From NCBI GenBank assembly GCA_021229015.1, contig CM037787.1, positions 37,711,577 to 37,775,576 on the forward strand: DNA of 64,000 nt. The letters are read 5' to 3'. The notes beneath the pieces were generated by a model, which saw only the letters and a list, made by a program, of their open reading frames with translations, searched no databases and was not told the origin of the DNA. The position numbers and the translations under genes are program-made. Positions 36,996 through 47,845 of the stretch are shown in pieces (positions within the stretch are counted from its first letter, which is position 1; the number at the start of each line of letters is the position of its first letter). This DNA is from Solen grandis (lineage: Eukaryota; Mollusca; Bivalvia; Adapedonta; Solenidae).

Positions 36996-39358
36996 TGCGT
37001 CACTTTGTAAATCTAGTAATATGTCTATTCTGTGAGGAGAATCCTCTCTCACAAGGAACAAATGTCAGAGGTACAGTCATGAGTATGGATGCCATCTTTA
37101 CAAAATTTGGACATGTTTCATGAAATGTAGAAACAAGTAGCATGCACATTTCTTGAAGACAGGGGTCTCTGTTTACATTCAATAAAACTTTAATTTCAAT
37201 TAGTTGTTCTTTGTTTCTTGGCTATTAAGAACAGTATTTCCAAAAAAAAAAGGCTACCCTGTTCAGATTTTCAATACCATGGTAAATAATAGCCTGCAGA
37301 CCCACTGGCAGCAACGATTTGTTAAGAACTTTACATGTATTTAAATCTTTTAAAACAGCTATGTCCTCATCTGGAAATCTATCATCAAATTCAGCAATAT
37401 TTCTAATAAAGTCTCTCAATTTTCTACACATCACAGCCCTGTCTGTCAATGAACAAGATAATGTGATACCCTGGAACATATCTTCTTGTTCAGTGCTTTT
37501 TAGCAAAATCTCTACAGAGTTTGTTTCAATATTTGGCTGTTCAAAAACTGACTGGGTCTCTTTTGTTGAAGCAATAATTGAAACAACATTATAAATATCT
37601 ATGATATCTTTCTGAAAAAATCTAGACACCTTACACAAACAAGCCAAAATATCTTTCAGAAGACATATTTGGAAATAAATTTGAATGACTTCACCGCTTT
37701 CAAAATACCCTTAGCTTTGTTTCGCTCCTCAGACTGAGGTGCTGCAGCGACATCATGTTCAAATGTAAGCACAATTGCTGACCATCTGTTATTTACCGAT
37801 TCAATTGCATCTTGCAGGAACAACCATCTCACTTGAGTTGGTTTCTTGATTTATTTACCTTCCCACCCATTATATTCCTTAATCTGTTATATCTTAGTGC
37901 TGAGAATTCAAAGTCATTATAAACTTGTATCAAAACCGTTTAATCTTTCTGCAGATAGGGAACTTTCTTTGCAGCCCAGTAACTTACAAGGGCTACACGG
38001 TGGGCTGCACACCAAATATAAATGATGCGAGGGTTATCTGATGGAAGTCTTGCGCCAACCCCAGATTGTTTACCAGTCATAACTGCCGTCCAATCACTTC
38101 CAAAACCAGATACCATGTCAGTTGGAATGCCAACTGATAGTAACCAATTAACAATTGTTGTATAAAATGTATTGGCCTTTCCATTTGCAATGTCAATATT
38201 GGAACAGAACTCAATTTTATTTTCACCATTGTTTATAATTTTGCGGAACATGAACAGTTTTTTTATTTGTTGCTTTGTCCAATGGCTCGTTTAACACTAT
38301 CCCTATTTATGGGCTTTTTTTTGGTTTTGATTATGGCCATTTTATTCAGCATATCAGCTAAATATCGCTGAAGTTTTGCTGGTGTCTGATGGTTGGTGTG
38401 GATACCCTTCACAGATTGGCGCTCAAGTGGTGATACACAACTTCCTGTGCTAGCAGCAAACAGATGGGTATGGTATTAGCAATCTGAAAAACCAGATAGG
38501 TTAAGGATCAGAAAAAAAGGAAATGTATGTCAGCTGCATTGATAACATAATACAATAAGTATGTTGACACATTTTACAGGCGAATGTTTAAAAATGTCAA
38601 TATTTTTTTTTCTCCAAATACATATGTACTTGCTGCACACAACTAGGCCACATACACATTTCATTTATGCACAAATTTATATTTGATTAAATTCTGTAAG
38701 CATAAATTACAGTGTGATAGGTTAGATATTTAAATTTGAAGGACATATTTCTTGGTTATATTTTTTTATGTTCATCATCTTCATAGAAAAAATAAAATAT
38801 ATATCCTCAGATTTATATATTAGATTATTACAGATAATTAATCAAGTGCAGTGGGATTGTTATTTATTGAGTGACAAACCTGTAAGTCCATCATGCTTAG
38901 AAAATTTCCTTTAGCAATGTTTTCTGAAGCCATGTACAGCGCTGTCCGCAGTTGGGCCTCCAATATTGGCTGCATTTTTTTTCCAAATTTTTTTGCCGAT
39001 GTTGCCATGTAAACTTGTTGATTTGTTTTGGCCAAATATGCTGACCGATGCTCATCACTTGCTTGGTGACGTACAAGGGTCGATCTTTGAAAGTTTGAAT
39101 AACCAGATACAAAACAGTTTTCTTCGCGTCGTATCTTGCGTCTAAACAAGTTAGGCAATGCAGAGTCCCCTTTTCACTATCAAATTTCAACAAAGTAAAC
39201 TCTGACAACCATTTATTTTGGAATCGTTTCTGGTATCTTTTGTTGTAATTTTTCTTATTTGATGTTTTCGAGGATTCATCATAGGACTTGTCATGATATA
39301 GGTCATTTTTTGTCTTGAATCCAACTGGGCTAGCGTGGATTGCGCCATTTGTTTGCAT
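36996..39358 (-). pseudogene. hAT transposase with BED-type finger, multiply broken
   Basis: Pieces in order: a zinc-finger part with NKWLSEFTLLKFDSEKG and CLTC (39358 to about 39150); a frameshift; the rest of the finger (NFQRSTLVRHQASDEH) and onward to a stop at 38838; the catalytic-region piece with VSGFGSDWTAVMTGKQSGVG and WCAAHRVALVSY (38251-37940), which resembles the hAT domain of ZNF862/KIAA1586-like proteins; a middle piece 37647-37225; and the C-terminal dimerisation motif TFVPCERGFSSQNRH (37182-37000). Several stops and shifts separate these, so no active protein is expected. Introns could explain some of the gaps but not the shift within the finger. Confidence 0.8.
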
Positions 39359-39597
39359 AGCAGACGAATGAACGCGAAATGGAAATTACCCGGATGTAGG
39401 ACTGTTGTCTTGCATTTGCACTTTATTTTTATGCTAACAGTAAAATAATTGTAAAGTAAGTTTACGTTTATTTTGATAGCCAATCAAAGCGCGTTTTTTT
39501 TTATTTTGCGTTAAATTCCCAAATTTATTTTTTGCCTACGACAAATGAGTTTTTAATCACCGGAATTTTCGTACGTGTGATCTCGCATACGAAAGTT

Positions 39598-39641
39598 AAA
39601 TCTTACGTAATTCACGTATGTACGTGAATTACGTAAGATTT
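39598..39641. repeat. 44-bp palindrome at the right end of the hAT element
   Basis: Two perfect 21-base arms (AAATCTTACGTAATTCACGT plus A) around a central TG, ending 19 bases inside the right terminus. It could form a subterminal hairpin or bind transposase. I saw no matching palindrome at the left end. Confidence 0.9.
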
Positions 39642-40304
39642 TAAGTGAGTGGGAACTCTGCTCCGAAAATTTTCATTAGACACCATAGTGTTTACTAATT
39701 ATGCTATTACAATACAATCTCTTTCATCAATCCTATCTAAAAAATGATAACCAAAATAGAAGTTAATTCTGCGGTTGTATCATATATTCATATTAGGGTC
39801 TATGTTGCTTACATTTCATATCATCAACCACTTATTATCTGTGATTCATTCATAACGTTAATACTTCTGTACTCTCTCTTTTCGATGTAGCTGTCAAACC
39901 TTGCTTACGGATTATGACGCAAGATAAGGCCAAATGAATATTTGAATGATTTTCATTTCATTTTCATTGGTCGAAAAATGCCTATAAATACTCCGACTCT
40001 TGAGATAGAGTTTTGTCTTGGACTGATGACTTGAAGCTCAGACTTTTAACCTAGAAGTGGGAGTTGGCCAGTGAATTTATATTCCCCTCCTAATGATAAC
40101 TATCTGATTTTATTACAGGAAAAACGCAATGAATTACATTTAAACTTTAAACGTATATGGTCAATTCATCAATGATTGTTTTCGTTTCAGATAGTATCCG
40201 ATCCTTTTTGTGGTCGATCGGTCCAATTTTTGCGAAAATAGTCGGGAACCTGCGAGCACTTCCCTATACCTTCGGGGGAAGATCGGGTCGGGCACCAGAA
40301 AAGT

Positions 40305-40349
40305 GATCGGCTATTGCTTTTAAAACATGTTTAAAAACAGTAGCCGATC
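40305..40349. repeat. 45-bp palindrome
   Basis: GATCGGCTA and TTTTAAA arms pair with TTTAAAA and TAGCCGATC around ACATG. Confidence 0.85.
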
Positions 40350-40754
40350 AAAAACCGTTGTCTTGGTCGTCGCAGGGTCCCTCGAAGGTCCCCATGTCTC
40401 GCCCGCCCTCTGAAGCTTGCGTATAGCCTCTGCCGCTCTCTACCTAGGGTCGTGTACCTGCGAGTACTTTCGCATACTTGCACCCCGGAAACGTGTCCCA
40501 TTTTCGACCCGATTGATTCATCGGGGACAATTATTGGTGAAATGGGGGTATTAACCAGTCGTAAACACTAATTATATATAAATCACATATCTAACACTTT
40601 CATAAGTCTACTTCTAGATATCAATGTGTGCTTATAGAATACGCTCTTTCGCATCATTTACGATACAGGTGAAATGGAATCATTCATCCATGACGCGCTC
40701 TTACTTATGTACACACAGCGGGGTCGATTTCATCTTACTACACGTAAAAACACG

Positions 40755-41492
40755 GGTACCAGTATCGTGGAACACACACACACACACGCACACACTCACT
40801 ACTACTATCACTTTCTACAATAATATCTACAAGGTTTATTTCCGCCCGATTGGTCCAGAACATCATTTAGGTGACTTTTGTTTCCCGCCAAACTCATCGA
40901 TATTTGTGTATAATTTCATGAAAATGCGATGGCATTGCAAGTAACAACGTATTTGAAGAGCATACAAAGTTTGCCTTCGCAAACTAGAACTTTTCTTACA
41001 TGTACATCCCGTTCTTTTATGGTAAAGCAGTGCGAAAATCAGAAACATGGCGAACTTAATAGATACAGACATACGATTATTTTGTCTTGGAATTTGTCCC
41101 TACGATAAAATCAACATTTTTCTTGCAGGTAAAAAATAATGAATTGTACTTACCCTTGATTTAGCACTGTTCTTCAATTTCTGCCTCTTATTCAATTCAA
41201 GAAATCTACTGATAATGTCCAGTTTTACTTCTCCGACTTGTCACCTCAGTGATGTCCCCGTGCATGTTTTTTTTCAATATTTAACCCAGTTACTTAAGAT
41301 TTCGCATGTTTATCATAAATACATTTTTTTAAGAAAATGATGTTATTTGGACGTTCCGCAAGTTGTTTGTTGATTAAATTTCAGTGATGTTCAAGACCTA
41401 TCCGGCGGAAATAAACCTTGTAGATATTATTGTAAAAAATAATAGTATTTTGTGTGAGTGTGTGTGTGTGTGAGCTCAACGATACTGGTACC
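40755..41492. repeat. Inverted repeat with roughly 95-bp arms
   Basis: The left arm 40755-40850 and right arm 41400-41492 share GGTACCAGTATCGT, a CA/TG dinucleotide tract and ACAATAATATCTACAAGG plus TTTATTTCCGCC in inverse order. The spacer is about 550 bp with no coding content. Confidence 0.8.
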
Positions 41493-41532
41493 TGTACGTA
41501 AAAATGGAAGTAACCTAAACTTTCACTCAAAC

Positions 41533-43690
41533 TAATGCTACGTTTACACTATGTTCCCGGCGGCAACGGCAGCCCCGTTTGCACGAAACGTAGTGCGCTG
41601 TGGGACCTTTTTTTTACTTTGTATACAAGTTGAGTTAAGTCTTCCCAAGTTCTCTGGCGGTCTATCACGGATGCCAATGCGTTCCCTCCCGGTTTGCCAC
41701 GTTCTGATGGGTTCCCTCACGTTTCTCACATACGTTCTGATCAAGGTCTGACACGTTTCTTACGTTCTGTCAAGGCTTTCTACGGATGAAACGTGGACGC
41801 CGGGAAGCTTTGGGGCACGTTCTTATCCACGGTATAAATCAAAGAACCAATACCGCTGACAGAACATCTTTTAAATGCACTAAAGTGGCAATTATTCAAA
41901 TTTTCATACGATCGTGTAACACCAGTGTCATAAAATATGGATTAACACAAAATTTGTTTCAATAAGCATATTGTCCTTCTTTCTTACAGAATAATATTCG
42001 AAGAGAAAAGCAAAATGTGTACTACAGATTTGTTAAGAGATGCATTTTTCTGCACATGTTCGTTGGCGACAACATTACGACAATGCAAAAATAAGAAAGA
42101 ATATTTTTTCTCAAGATCATTCAATTATTTACAAATATACCTTTTTTTCATATTCCGCATATCTTCGTCAATTTTCTGACGTTTTGCAAAGACCTCCCTT
42201 ATTCCCCCGTTAACAAATCACGAGTGCTTAAATTGATGACGTAGCAGATAAATCAAATGTGATTCGGCTACGGTTTTTCAAATTCAAATTAATTTCGATT
42301 ACTGACCGTCTTCGGGAATACACGCCAATGCAAAATGTAAACAATGAGAGTATTTTGACATCCATCCAAAATACTTAATTGCGTTATTTGATCTATACTT
42401 TCAATGTGTTTAACTGTTATTTTACAACAGATATTTGCACATTATGTACCATTTGTGTTAGTCTATAATATGTCAATGTTTTTTTTTCATGAATATTGTA
42501 TCATTATGAAATATAATGGGCCTTTAATAAGATTTATCAGATATATATATTCAAATAAAAAGCAATAAAATATAATACAAGAAACACACAATAATAGATG
42601 GCAATGAATAAAGATATCTAGTACAAATAAAGCTACAAATAAAGCCCAAGAATTTTATTTTTTTTTTTAAATAGAGCAATGGTTCATTCATGTAATGTAC
42701 CATTTGCAACAATCAATTAAAAAATTTGCAAGCATGTAATATGGGGATTTTGACAACTTGCCATTCCCTACGTTGGGTTTTAGACTAATAAAGGGGAATA
42801 AAATGTTAAAAATTCCACTAGGTCAGCCCGCCACTCCCACGGGCGAAGCATTGCTAGATGCTTTGCTTTACATGTTACTTTCATTCTTTTTTTTATTACA
42901 TTTATTTTTTTTATTAATCTTTAACTGGTTAATTGACTGAGATTTACCATTCCAAAATTCCCCAGCTAGATTCGAAACCGCAACCTAACTTTGAACCGCG
43001 CTGCATATAACTAGCGTGGCAGATGATACACTAACATGCATGTGCATATTTATAGGCAACTGCAAGTGATGGAATGCAGTTGTCCATGTTTCAAATATCT
43101 CCTTATTATTTGCCACTTACTTGTTAGCACATTTACTTTTTATTTCCGTTTATTGAACATTTTATTTCCAGCGTAATTTTTGTGCACATTTTATTTCGGT
43201 TTCGACTTCCATAATAAAACGTACTGAAATATACATAAGAATTAATATCACTGGATGAAAAAAAAATCTCTGTGTATTTAGTGGAAAAATAAGTGTATCT
43301 AATTATTGCCCAGAAATGCTTGACGATGCAGAATGCGCGCTACCATAGAATATAGTTTTTAAAAAAGCCAACCAAAGAAAAATCAATCGCTCTACGAGAC
43401 TGCGCTCCCCATCCCACTACGGACCACCTCTAAGTTTTGTTACGGTCTATTACGTTCTGTCACGTTTTGTTGCGTTCATCCCGTTTTGCTACGGCCTACT
43501 AGGTTTCTAATCCGCACCTCGATTGCCGTGGCGAATATTTTGACAGTTAAAAAATCTGGCCCGGCATCATCGGCGATCACGGCCTGACACGTTCGCCCAT
43601 CCCGTTCTCTCACGGCCACCCCGTTTTGTCCACGGTGGCCTGAAACATGGTCGCCGTGGCCTCCGGGAACATTGTGTAAACGCAGCATAA
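41533..43690. mobile_element. 2.15-kb DNA transposon with TAA target duplication (PIF/Harbinger-like, non-autonomous)
   Basis: Termini TGCTACGTTTACACTATGTT and, read inward from the right, TGCTGCGTTTACACAATGTT agree at about 80% over 45 bases. TAA flanks both ends (41533-41535, 43688-43690), the 3-bp TWA duplication typical of PIF/Harbinger. About 300 bp inside each end is packed with irregular CACGGnn and CGTTCTn motifs. No transposase is seen. The interior contains the block shared with the FMO-A flank. Confidence 0.65.
42240..42525 (+). repeat. Block shared with the FMO-A 5' flank
   Basis: About 80% similar to 61950-62255, e.g. GTAAACAATGAGAGTATTTT, TTAACTGTTATTTT and AGATATTTGCACATTAT. 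It lies inside the TAA-flanked transposon and 6 kb upstream of the FMO-B ATG, against about 250 bp for FMO-A. Confidence 0.75.
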
Positions 43691-43782
43691 TATATTGTTT
43701 TCTGTTTTCAGGTTTGTGAAAAACAAAAGTGATGTTTTAGAATTGTAAATGAGTGTATATTTGACCTTAGTTACTTTTTAGC

Positions 43783-44303
43783 TTAAAGCAGCTTGTTCAC
43801 AGATGATCAGTAGAAATAATAATAAAAAAATCTACCTTCTCTCGTTAATGTTGGTGAAGTCTTTGTTTCCTGACAAATAAACTCGGCAAGTGTCGGTCAA
43901 ATAATATGGGCACAACTTCGGCGGTTTAATATAGACTACAGTATGCTCGAAGTAGGTGCTTGCGGTACGACATAATACGTTCCGCAACATAGCATCTTCA
44001 CCGGTTCGGGGTAGCAGTATCGTAAGTTCAGCCAATGAAGTTAGCGCATGCGCGAAGAGTGAATGTGATCAGCCAAGTGATGGCAAATAAAATAAAAATA
44101 TAAGTTTTATAATTTTTATTATAGTTTCAATACTGTATATGACGATATTGTCTGCGGTGGGACACAACCCATATTTTACAATCACGGATGGCTGCATGGG
44201 TGACCATGCGTATGTAGATGTGTACTGATAGACACATATAGCCACACATATAGTTAAAAATCTAATTCTTAGTCAATGACCATCTGTGAACGAGCTGCTT
44301 TAA
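43783..44303. mobile_element. TTAA-flanked 0.5-kb element
   Basis: Both ends read TTAAAGCAGCTYGTTCACAG inward (43783 and 44303), giving terminal repeats of more than 20 bp and a TTAA duplication. No long frame. A piece of the same family lies at 12748. Confidence 0.75.
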
Positions 44304-45452
44304 AAGCGTTTACGCGTTGTTGTTGTTTTTCCTTTTTGAAAAGATTCTTCATTTTTTTCCTTAAAATATTTAGACTATATCTAAACGAAATGTGAATTAA
44401 AATAGGGATTACCATGCACGTTTTATAGATCTAGCTTGTGGTAGAACATACATATTCATCAAAGAAACGATAATATATCAAAATTACGAAGCATATATTT
44501 CAGAAAGTTGTCATATCAACAAATAATTGTACGTAACTTTTTTCCCAACGTATAGGCATTTTCTACCAATGAAAACCGATAAAGTATTCTATCCGTAATA
44601 AGGACAATGGCGAGGTTAGACAACCACGTCGAAAAAATAAATGCTATATAACATTTCCCAGCTCGGCGGCAAAAAACAAAGAAGGAATAAAGTAAAAATA
44701 CTACATATTTGTTACGAGATGTGTAAATTATTTGCTAAAAACTTGGCTTAACATTTATACATATATAAAACCAGGACTATTTAGCTTTTACATTCTAATA
44801 GCTAAAATGTATATTTTTTAACAAGGTTTATAAATTTACTTAATCTTTCAATGCGAACTGTACTGTAACATATTGCATGTAAAATCATGGGATTTGCTTA
44901 AAAATTTTGCAGTATTTTATTATTAAGTTTTACCTCAGCGTTTAGAATTTAATATGCGGCTACCCTTACAAATGTGACTACAATAGGTCCTGCGGCAGCC
45001 CTAGAGTTGCTACTAGTCGTAAAAATTTTAGGCCACCATGGCAAATTAAATGTGACTTGAGTACCATCACAATCAAACTGCAAGGAAACCAAAAGGAAAA
45101 TTAATATATGTCTTATTTCCACTGCTCGGAGAGATGGATAGAAATAGATAGATAGACAGAGTGACGGAACTGATAACTGACGACACACGTCCAGTACACG
45201 ACTCCATGTATTGAAACTGTATGTACATATTCACAATCATAGTTACGAAAAGATAACCAGATAGGTTTTGTCGATTGATGTTAAATATAAATCTATACGG
45301 ACTTACCTTAGGCGACAGGCACAGAGGACAGTGTTAGTTCCGGATTTGAACACAATGATGATATTGTTTAAACACGGGAATGAACTTTCGAAGTAGATTT
45401 ACTCTCGACTTATTGAGTGTTTTGTGACGCTGATCTATAGCGTACATATGTA
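44304..45452. other. Intergenic, AT-rich
   Basis: Holds only the candidate exon at 44970-45077 and the donor near 45306; otherwise nothing is recognised. Confidence 0.4.
44970..45077 (-). other. Candidate exon of an unknown spliced transcript
   Basis: An open stretch of exactly 36 codons (FDCDGTQVTFNLPWWP and onward) between a strong acceptor (pyrimidine tract, CCTTGCAG) and a good donor (TTT|GTAAGG). About 230 bases upstream on the same strand, a perfect donor CTAAG|GTAAGT (minus sense, near 45305-45309) could end a preceding exon. Joined to that exon, no in-frame start codon precedes the open stretch. It could therefore be part of a non-coding or leader transcript, possibly for FMO-B downstream. 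The protein is not recognised. Confidence 0.25.
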
Positions 45453-45703
45453 TGTATACTAGACAAAACTTATAAGTACTCCGACTAAAGTTTTGTGTAT
45501 ATCTAGTGTCAGAAGTAATAAATTCAGGAGTTGTGTAAACAGAAATTGGTTTCGCATGGTTGATTATGCATCAAAACCAGTTAAGCTGACGACAAAATTT
45601 AGCCAATACTAATTTCCATTATTGAATAGGCATATCTTTTGGAAAAACGACTTTTTCCTGCAAGTTTGAAATCGTAGTACTTATAAGTTTTATTGAGTAT
45701 ACA
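45453..45703. mobile_element. 251-bp MITE
   Basis: Terminal inverted repeats of about 32 bp (TGTATACT..A.AAAACTTATA continuing AGTACT.CGA) with four or five mismatches. No clear target duplication and no coding capacity. Confidence 0.75.
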
Positions 45704-47635
45704 TTCAGATTAATATAGTTGACGTACATCGTCTATATGTATGACCAGTGATGCGCAAATAAGGCAGTTATTTATATAGGCTCTAGCACGTGAAAGGTTG
45801 AAAAAAGAAAAAGAACGCCCCTCATCCGGGTATTATGGGTGGCATTCTCGTCTGTTCCCTCTCTATAGGGACAGGACGTTCGTTGTTACCGGTGGATTTA
45901 TTTACGTCTTCATCATATAAGTTTATGTTTCATTTTTGGTAAAAACGAGTCGTAAAACGTTGGCGATAAACATAAATGATAAGTGAAACTTTCTGCAGAT
46001 GGTTTATTCCTAGAAGCCGGACAAGGTATCGAATCTTGGACTCCTTCTGTACTGGTTTGTGCTCTATTGATTGACTTATTGAGCTGGTTTTGACAAAAAT
46101 GCGCCTAACATTAAAATGAGGTGGAATATGTCTGTCTGTCTATCCATTCGGCTTTCAATCTGTATGTCAACTAAACAACCAACCCCTGGGAAAAATGTGT
46201 TACTTTGCCGGTGTTCGTATGCACCAACATACCGGCTTAGTTCATGCAGACTATCTGCATTGTATATAACGTCATGGCGGATATGGAGTCTTTTCCTTGA
46301 CTGCGAATATTATACGTGTAGGTAGTTTGCAGTTACCTATTTTTTTGTAAATGTCTCCAAAGCTATATATCGGTAGACAGCAATATTTGCTTTGCAGTTA
46401 TGAATCATTTGTACATAACATGAAAATAAAAAAAAATAAAAAACAGAATTTTTTGGGCTTTAATAAAAATATATTTCCAGGTGGTTGCCATTGAAACTGA
46501 AGCCAAAATACACAGTCGTAACAGCTAGAATGTGGTATACCGTATGGTGGTATTAATATAACTTTGATTTGTGTAATATAAATTGTTGTGTATTTTCAGA
46601 TACAAATGAGATGAGTGCTGCGCAAACCTAAAAGCCAAGGAATGGAGCTATAGGCAATTGAATCGAAATACTCATACATTACAAAAAGACAATGGATTCA
46701 TCGTCACGAACGCTGCATTGACCATTGAAGGACAATACTTTAAAAAAAGCGAAACGTCATCTACCTAGAGAGAACAAAAAGATTATTTATGTAACGTCAA
46801 CGACGCCGTTATCGGGGCGTTGACGTGGGACGATAGCGCAAACATGTGTTGTCTGTAACGGACAGTACTCCTATATACCTGCATCGATTTTTATATTTTT
46901 TTCTGTTGAGAAAAAGGAAGGTTAATAAATTATGGATATATATTTTTAACGTATATTTGATCAAATATTAAAAATATTGAAGTAGTCTACGAACTCCTGT
47001 ATCAACACTCGTAGTACCGTTATAAATGACACTCTCACTTCATATTTCAGTGCCTAGCAAAGATTTGAGGCCCTGACATGTAGGCGACATTTCCATAACA
47101 ATTTGAAAGCATATCTGATTCCTGTGAAACAAAGAAATACTGTTTCTTCATCACTTTCATATAAATCCTCAAAATTAATTATTAGTTCTACCTCGTTTTG
47201 GATGTCCCTTTATCCAGTACATCATTTCTATTGTTTTTCTTTGTTAAACTACAGAAGTTATTGTAATGCGCTGGCATGATCTCGTGTCATTATTTATTCT
47301 TAAACTTTATTACTTTTGCCATTGTACAAGGTCACCTCAAAAGAAATGTTTTCTCATGCTCCTACAGGTAACTTAGCGAATTTTCTATTCAAGTTTATTT
47401 ACTATTTGTAAGTTTACTTCCGGCAGCCATCTTGGAAGCTGTGTCGCATTGATTCGTGGGATATTTACCAAGTTTACAATGAAGCGGTTTTATACGCTTT
47501 TGAATATACACATTATTTATTTTATCGGTTATTGTAGTTAAATCGGTAATTCCTTTGTTTATTGATAAAATATTGTTTATTATACATTTCTTGAGTCCGC
47601 AACATACCAAAGTCGTAAAAAACGGTACTGTTATA
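45704..47635. other. Intergenic stretch
   Basis: No gene is recognised. A small hairpin (ACGTCAACG and CGTTGACGT, 46793-46826) is the only structure I noted. Confidence 0.4.
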
Positions 47636-47845
47636 GCTCCCTTGCTTGTGGCGCTCAGCATATAAGGGTAGTTGCAGGACTGGTTGACCTGGTGTCAGGA
47701 TAATGTGACTGGGTGTGGTATCATGCCACATGTCTACGGCGTGATACTGCAGTGTGGCAGCACTACATCTGTCTCAAGGAGACATCGTCTCCAAATGACT
47801 GAAATACTTTCGGTGGGACGTTAAACCCAACAAACAAACAAACAT
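47636..47845 (+). mobile_element. SINE (GTCGGTGGGACG family)
   Basis: Starts GCTCCCTTGCTTGTGG and continues ACCTGGTGTCAGGATAATGT, CTGCAGTGTGGCAGCACTAC and GGTGGGACGTTAAACCC with an AAAC tail. The sequence is well preserved. The tRNA-like head is missing. Confidence 0.75.

Larger units (their letters stand above)
36420..39660 (-). mobile_element. hAT-superfamily DNA transposon, degraded
   Basis: Bounded by imperfect terminal inverted repeats: CAGTGTTCCCACTCAC at 36420 and, read inward from 39660, CAGAGTTCCCACTCAC. CAGNG ends are typical of hAT. On the minus strand it carries pieces of a hAT transposase with an N-terminal BED-like zinc finger. The flanking 8-bp sequences do not match, so no target duplication is visible. 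It separates FMO-B exon 1 from its upstream flank. Confidence 0.85.
39661..41532. other. Intergenic DNA upstream of FMO-B, with a CpG-rich patch
   Basis: 40190-40520 is unusually GC-rich for the window and includes a 45-bp palindrome at 40305-40349 (GATCGGCTA..TTTTAAA and complement). Nothing coding is recognised. The left arm of the inverted repeat at 40755 is also here. Confidence 0.5.

Noticed and set aside
37319..37594. Plus-strand 91-codon frame
   Set aside because: It is the antisense shadow of the hAT transposase middle piece.
36412..39668. 8-bp target-site duplication for the hAT element
   Set aside because: The flanking octamers (AACACCGG and CTCCGAAA) do not match even with one or two changes allowed in register.
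39980..40030. TATA-box promoter around CCTATAAATACTCC
   Set aside because: A TATA-like word in AT-rich DNA with no recognisable downstream gene on that strand is not enough evidence.
44949..45188. 79-codon open frame as a complete small gene
   Set aside because: The first half is translated intron-like pyrimidine tract; only the 36 codons between splice signals are plausible.
46793..46826. Hairpin as a terminator or histone-type 3' end
   Set aside because: There is no adjacent coding region and the loop does not resemble the histone stem-loop.
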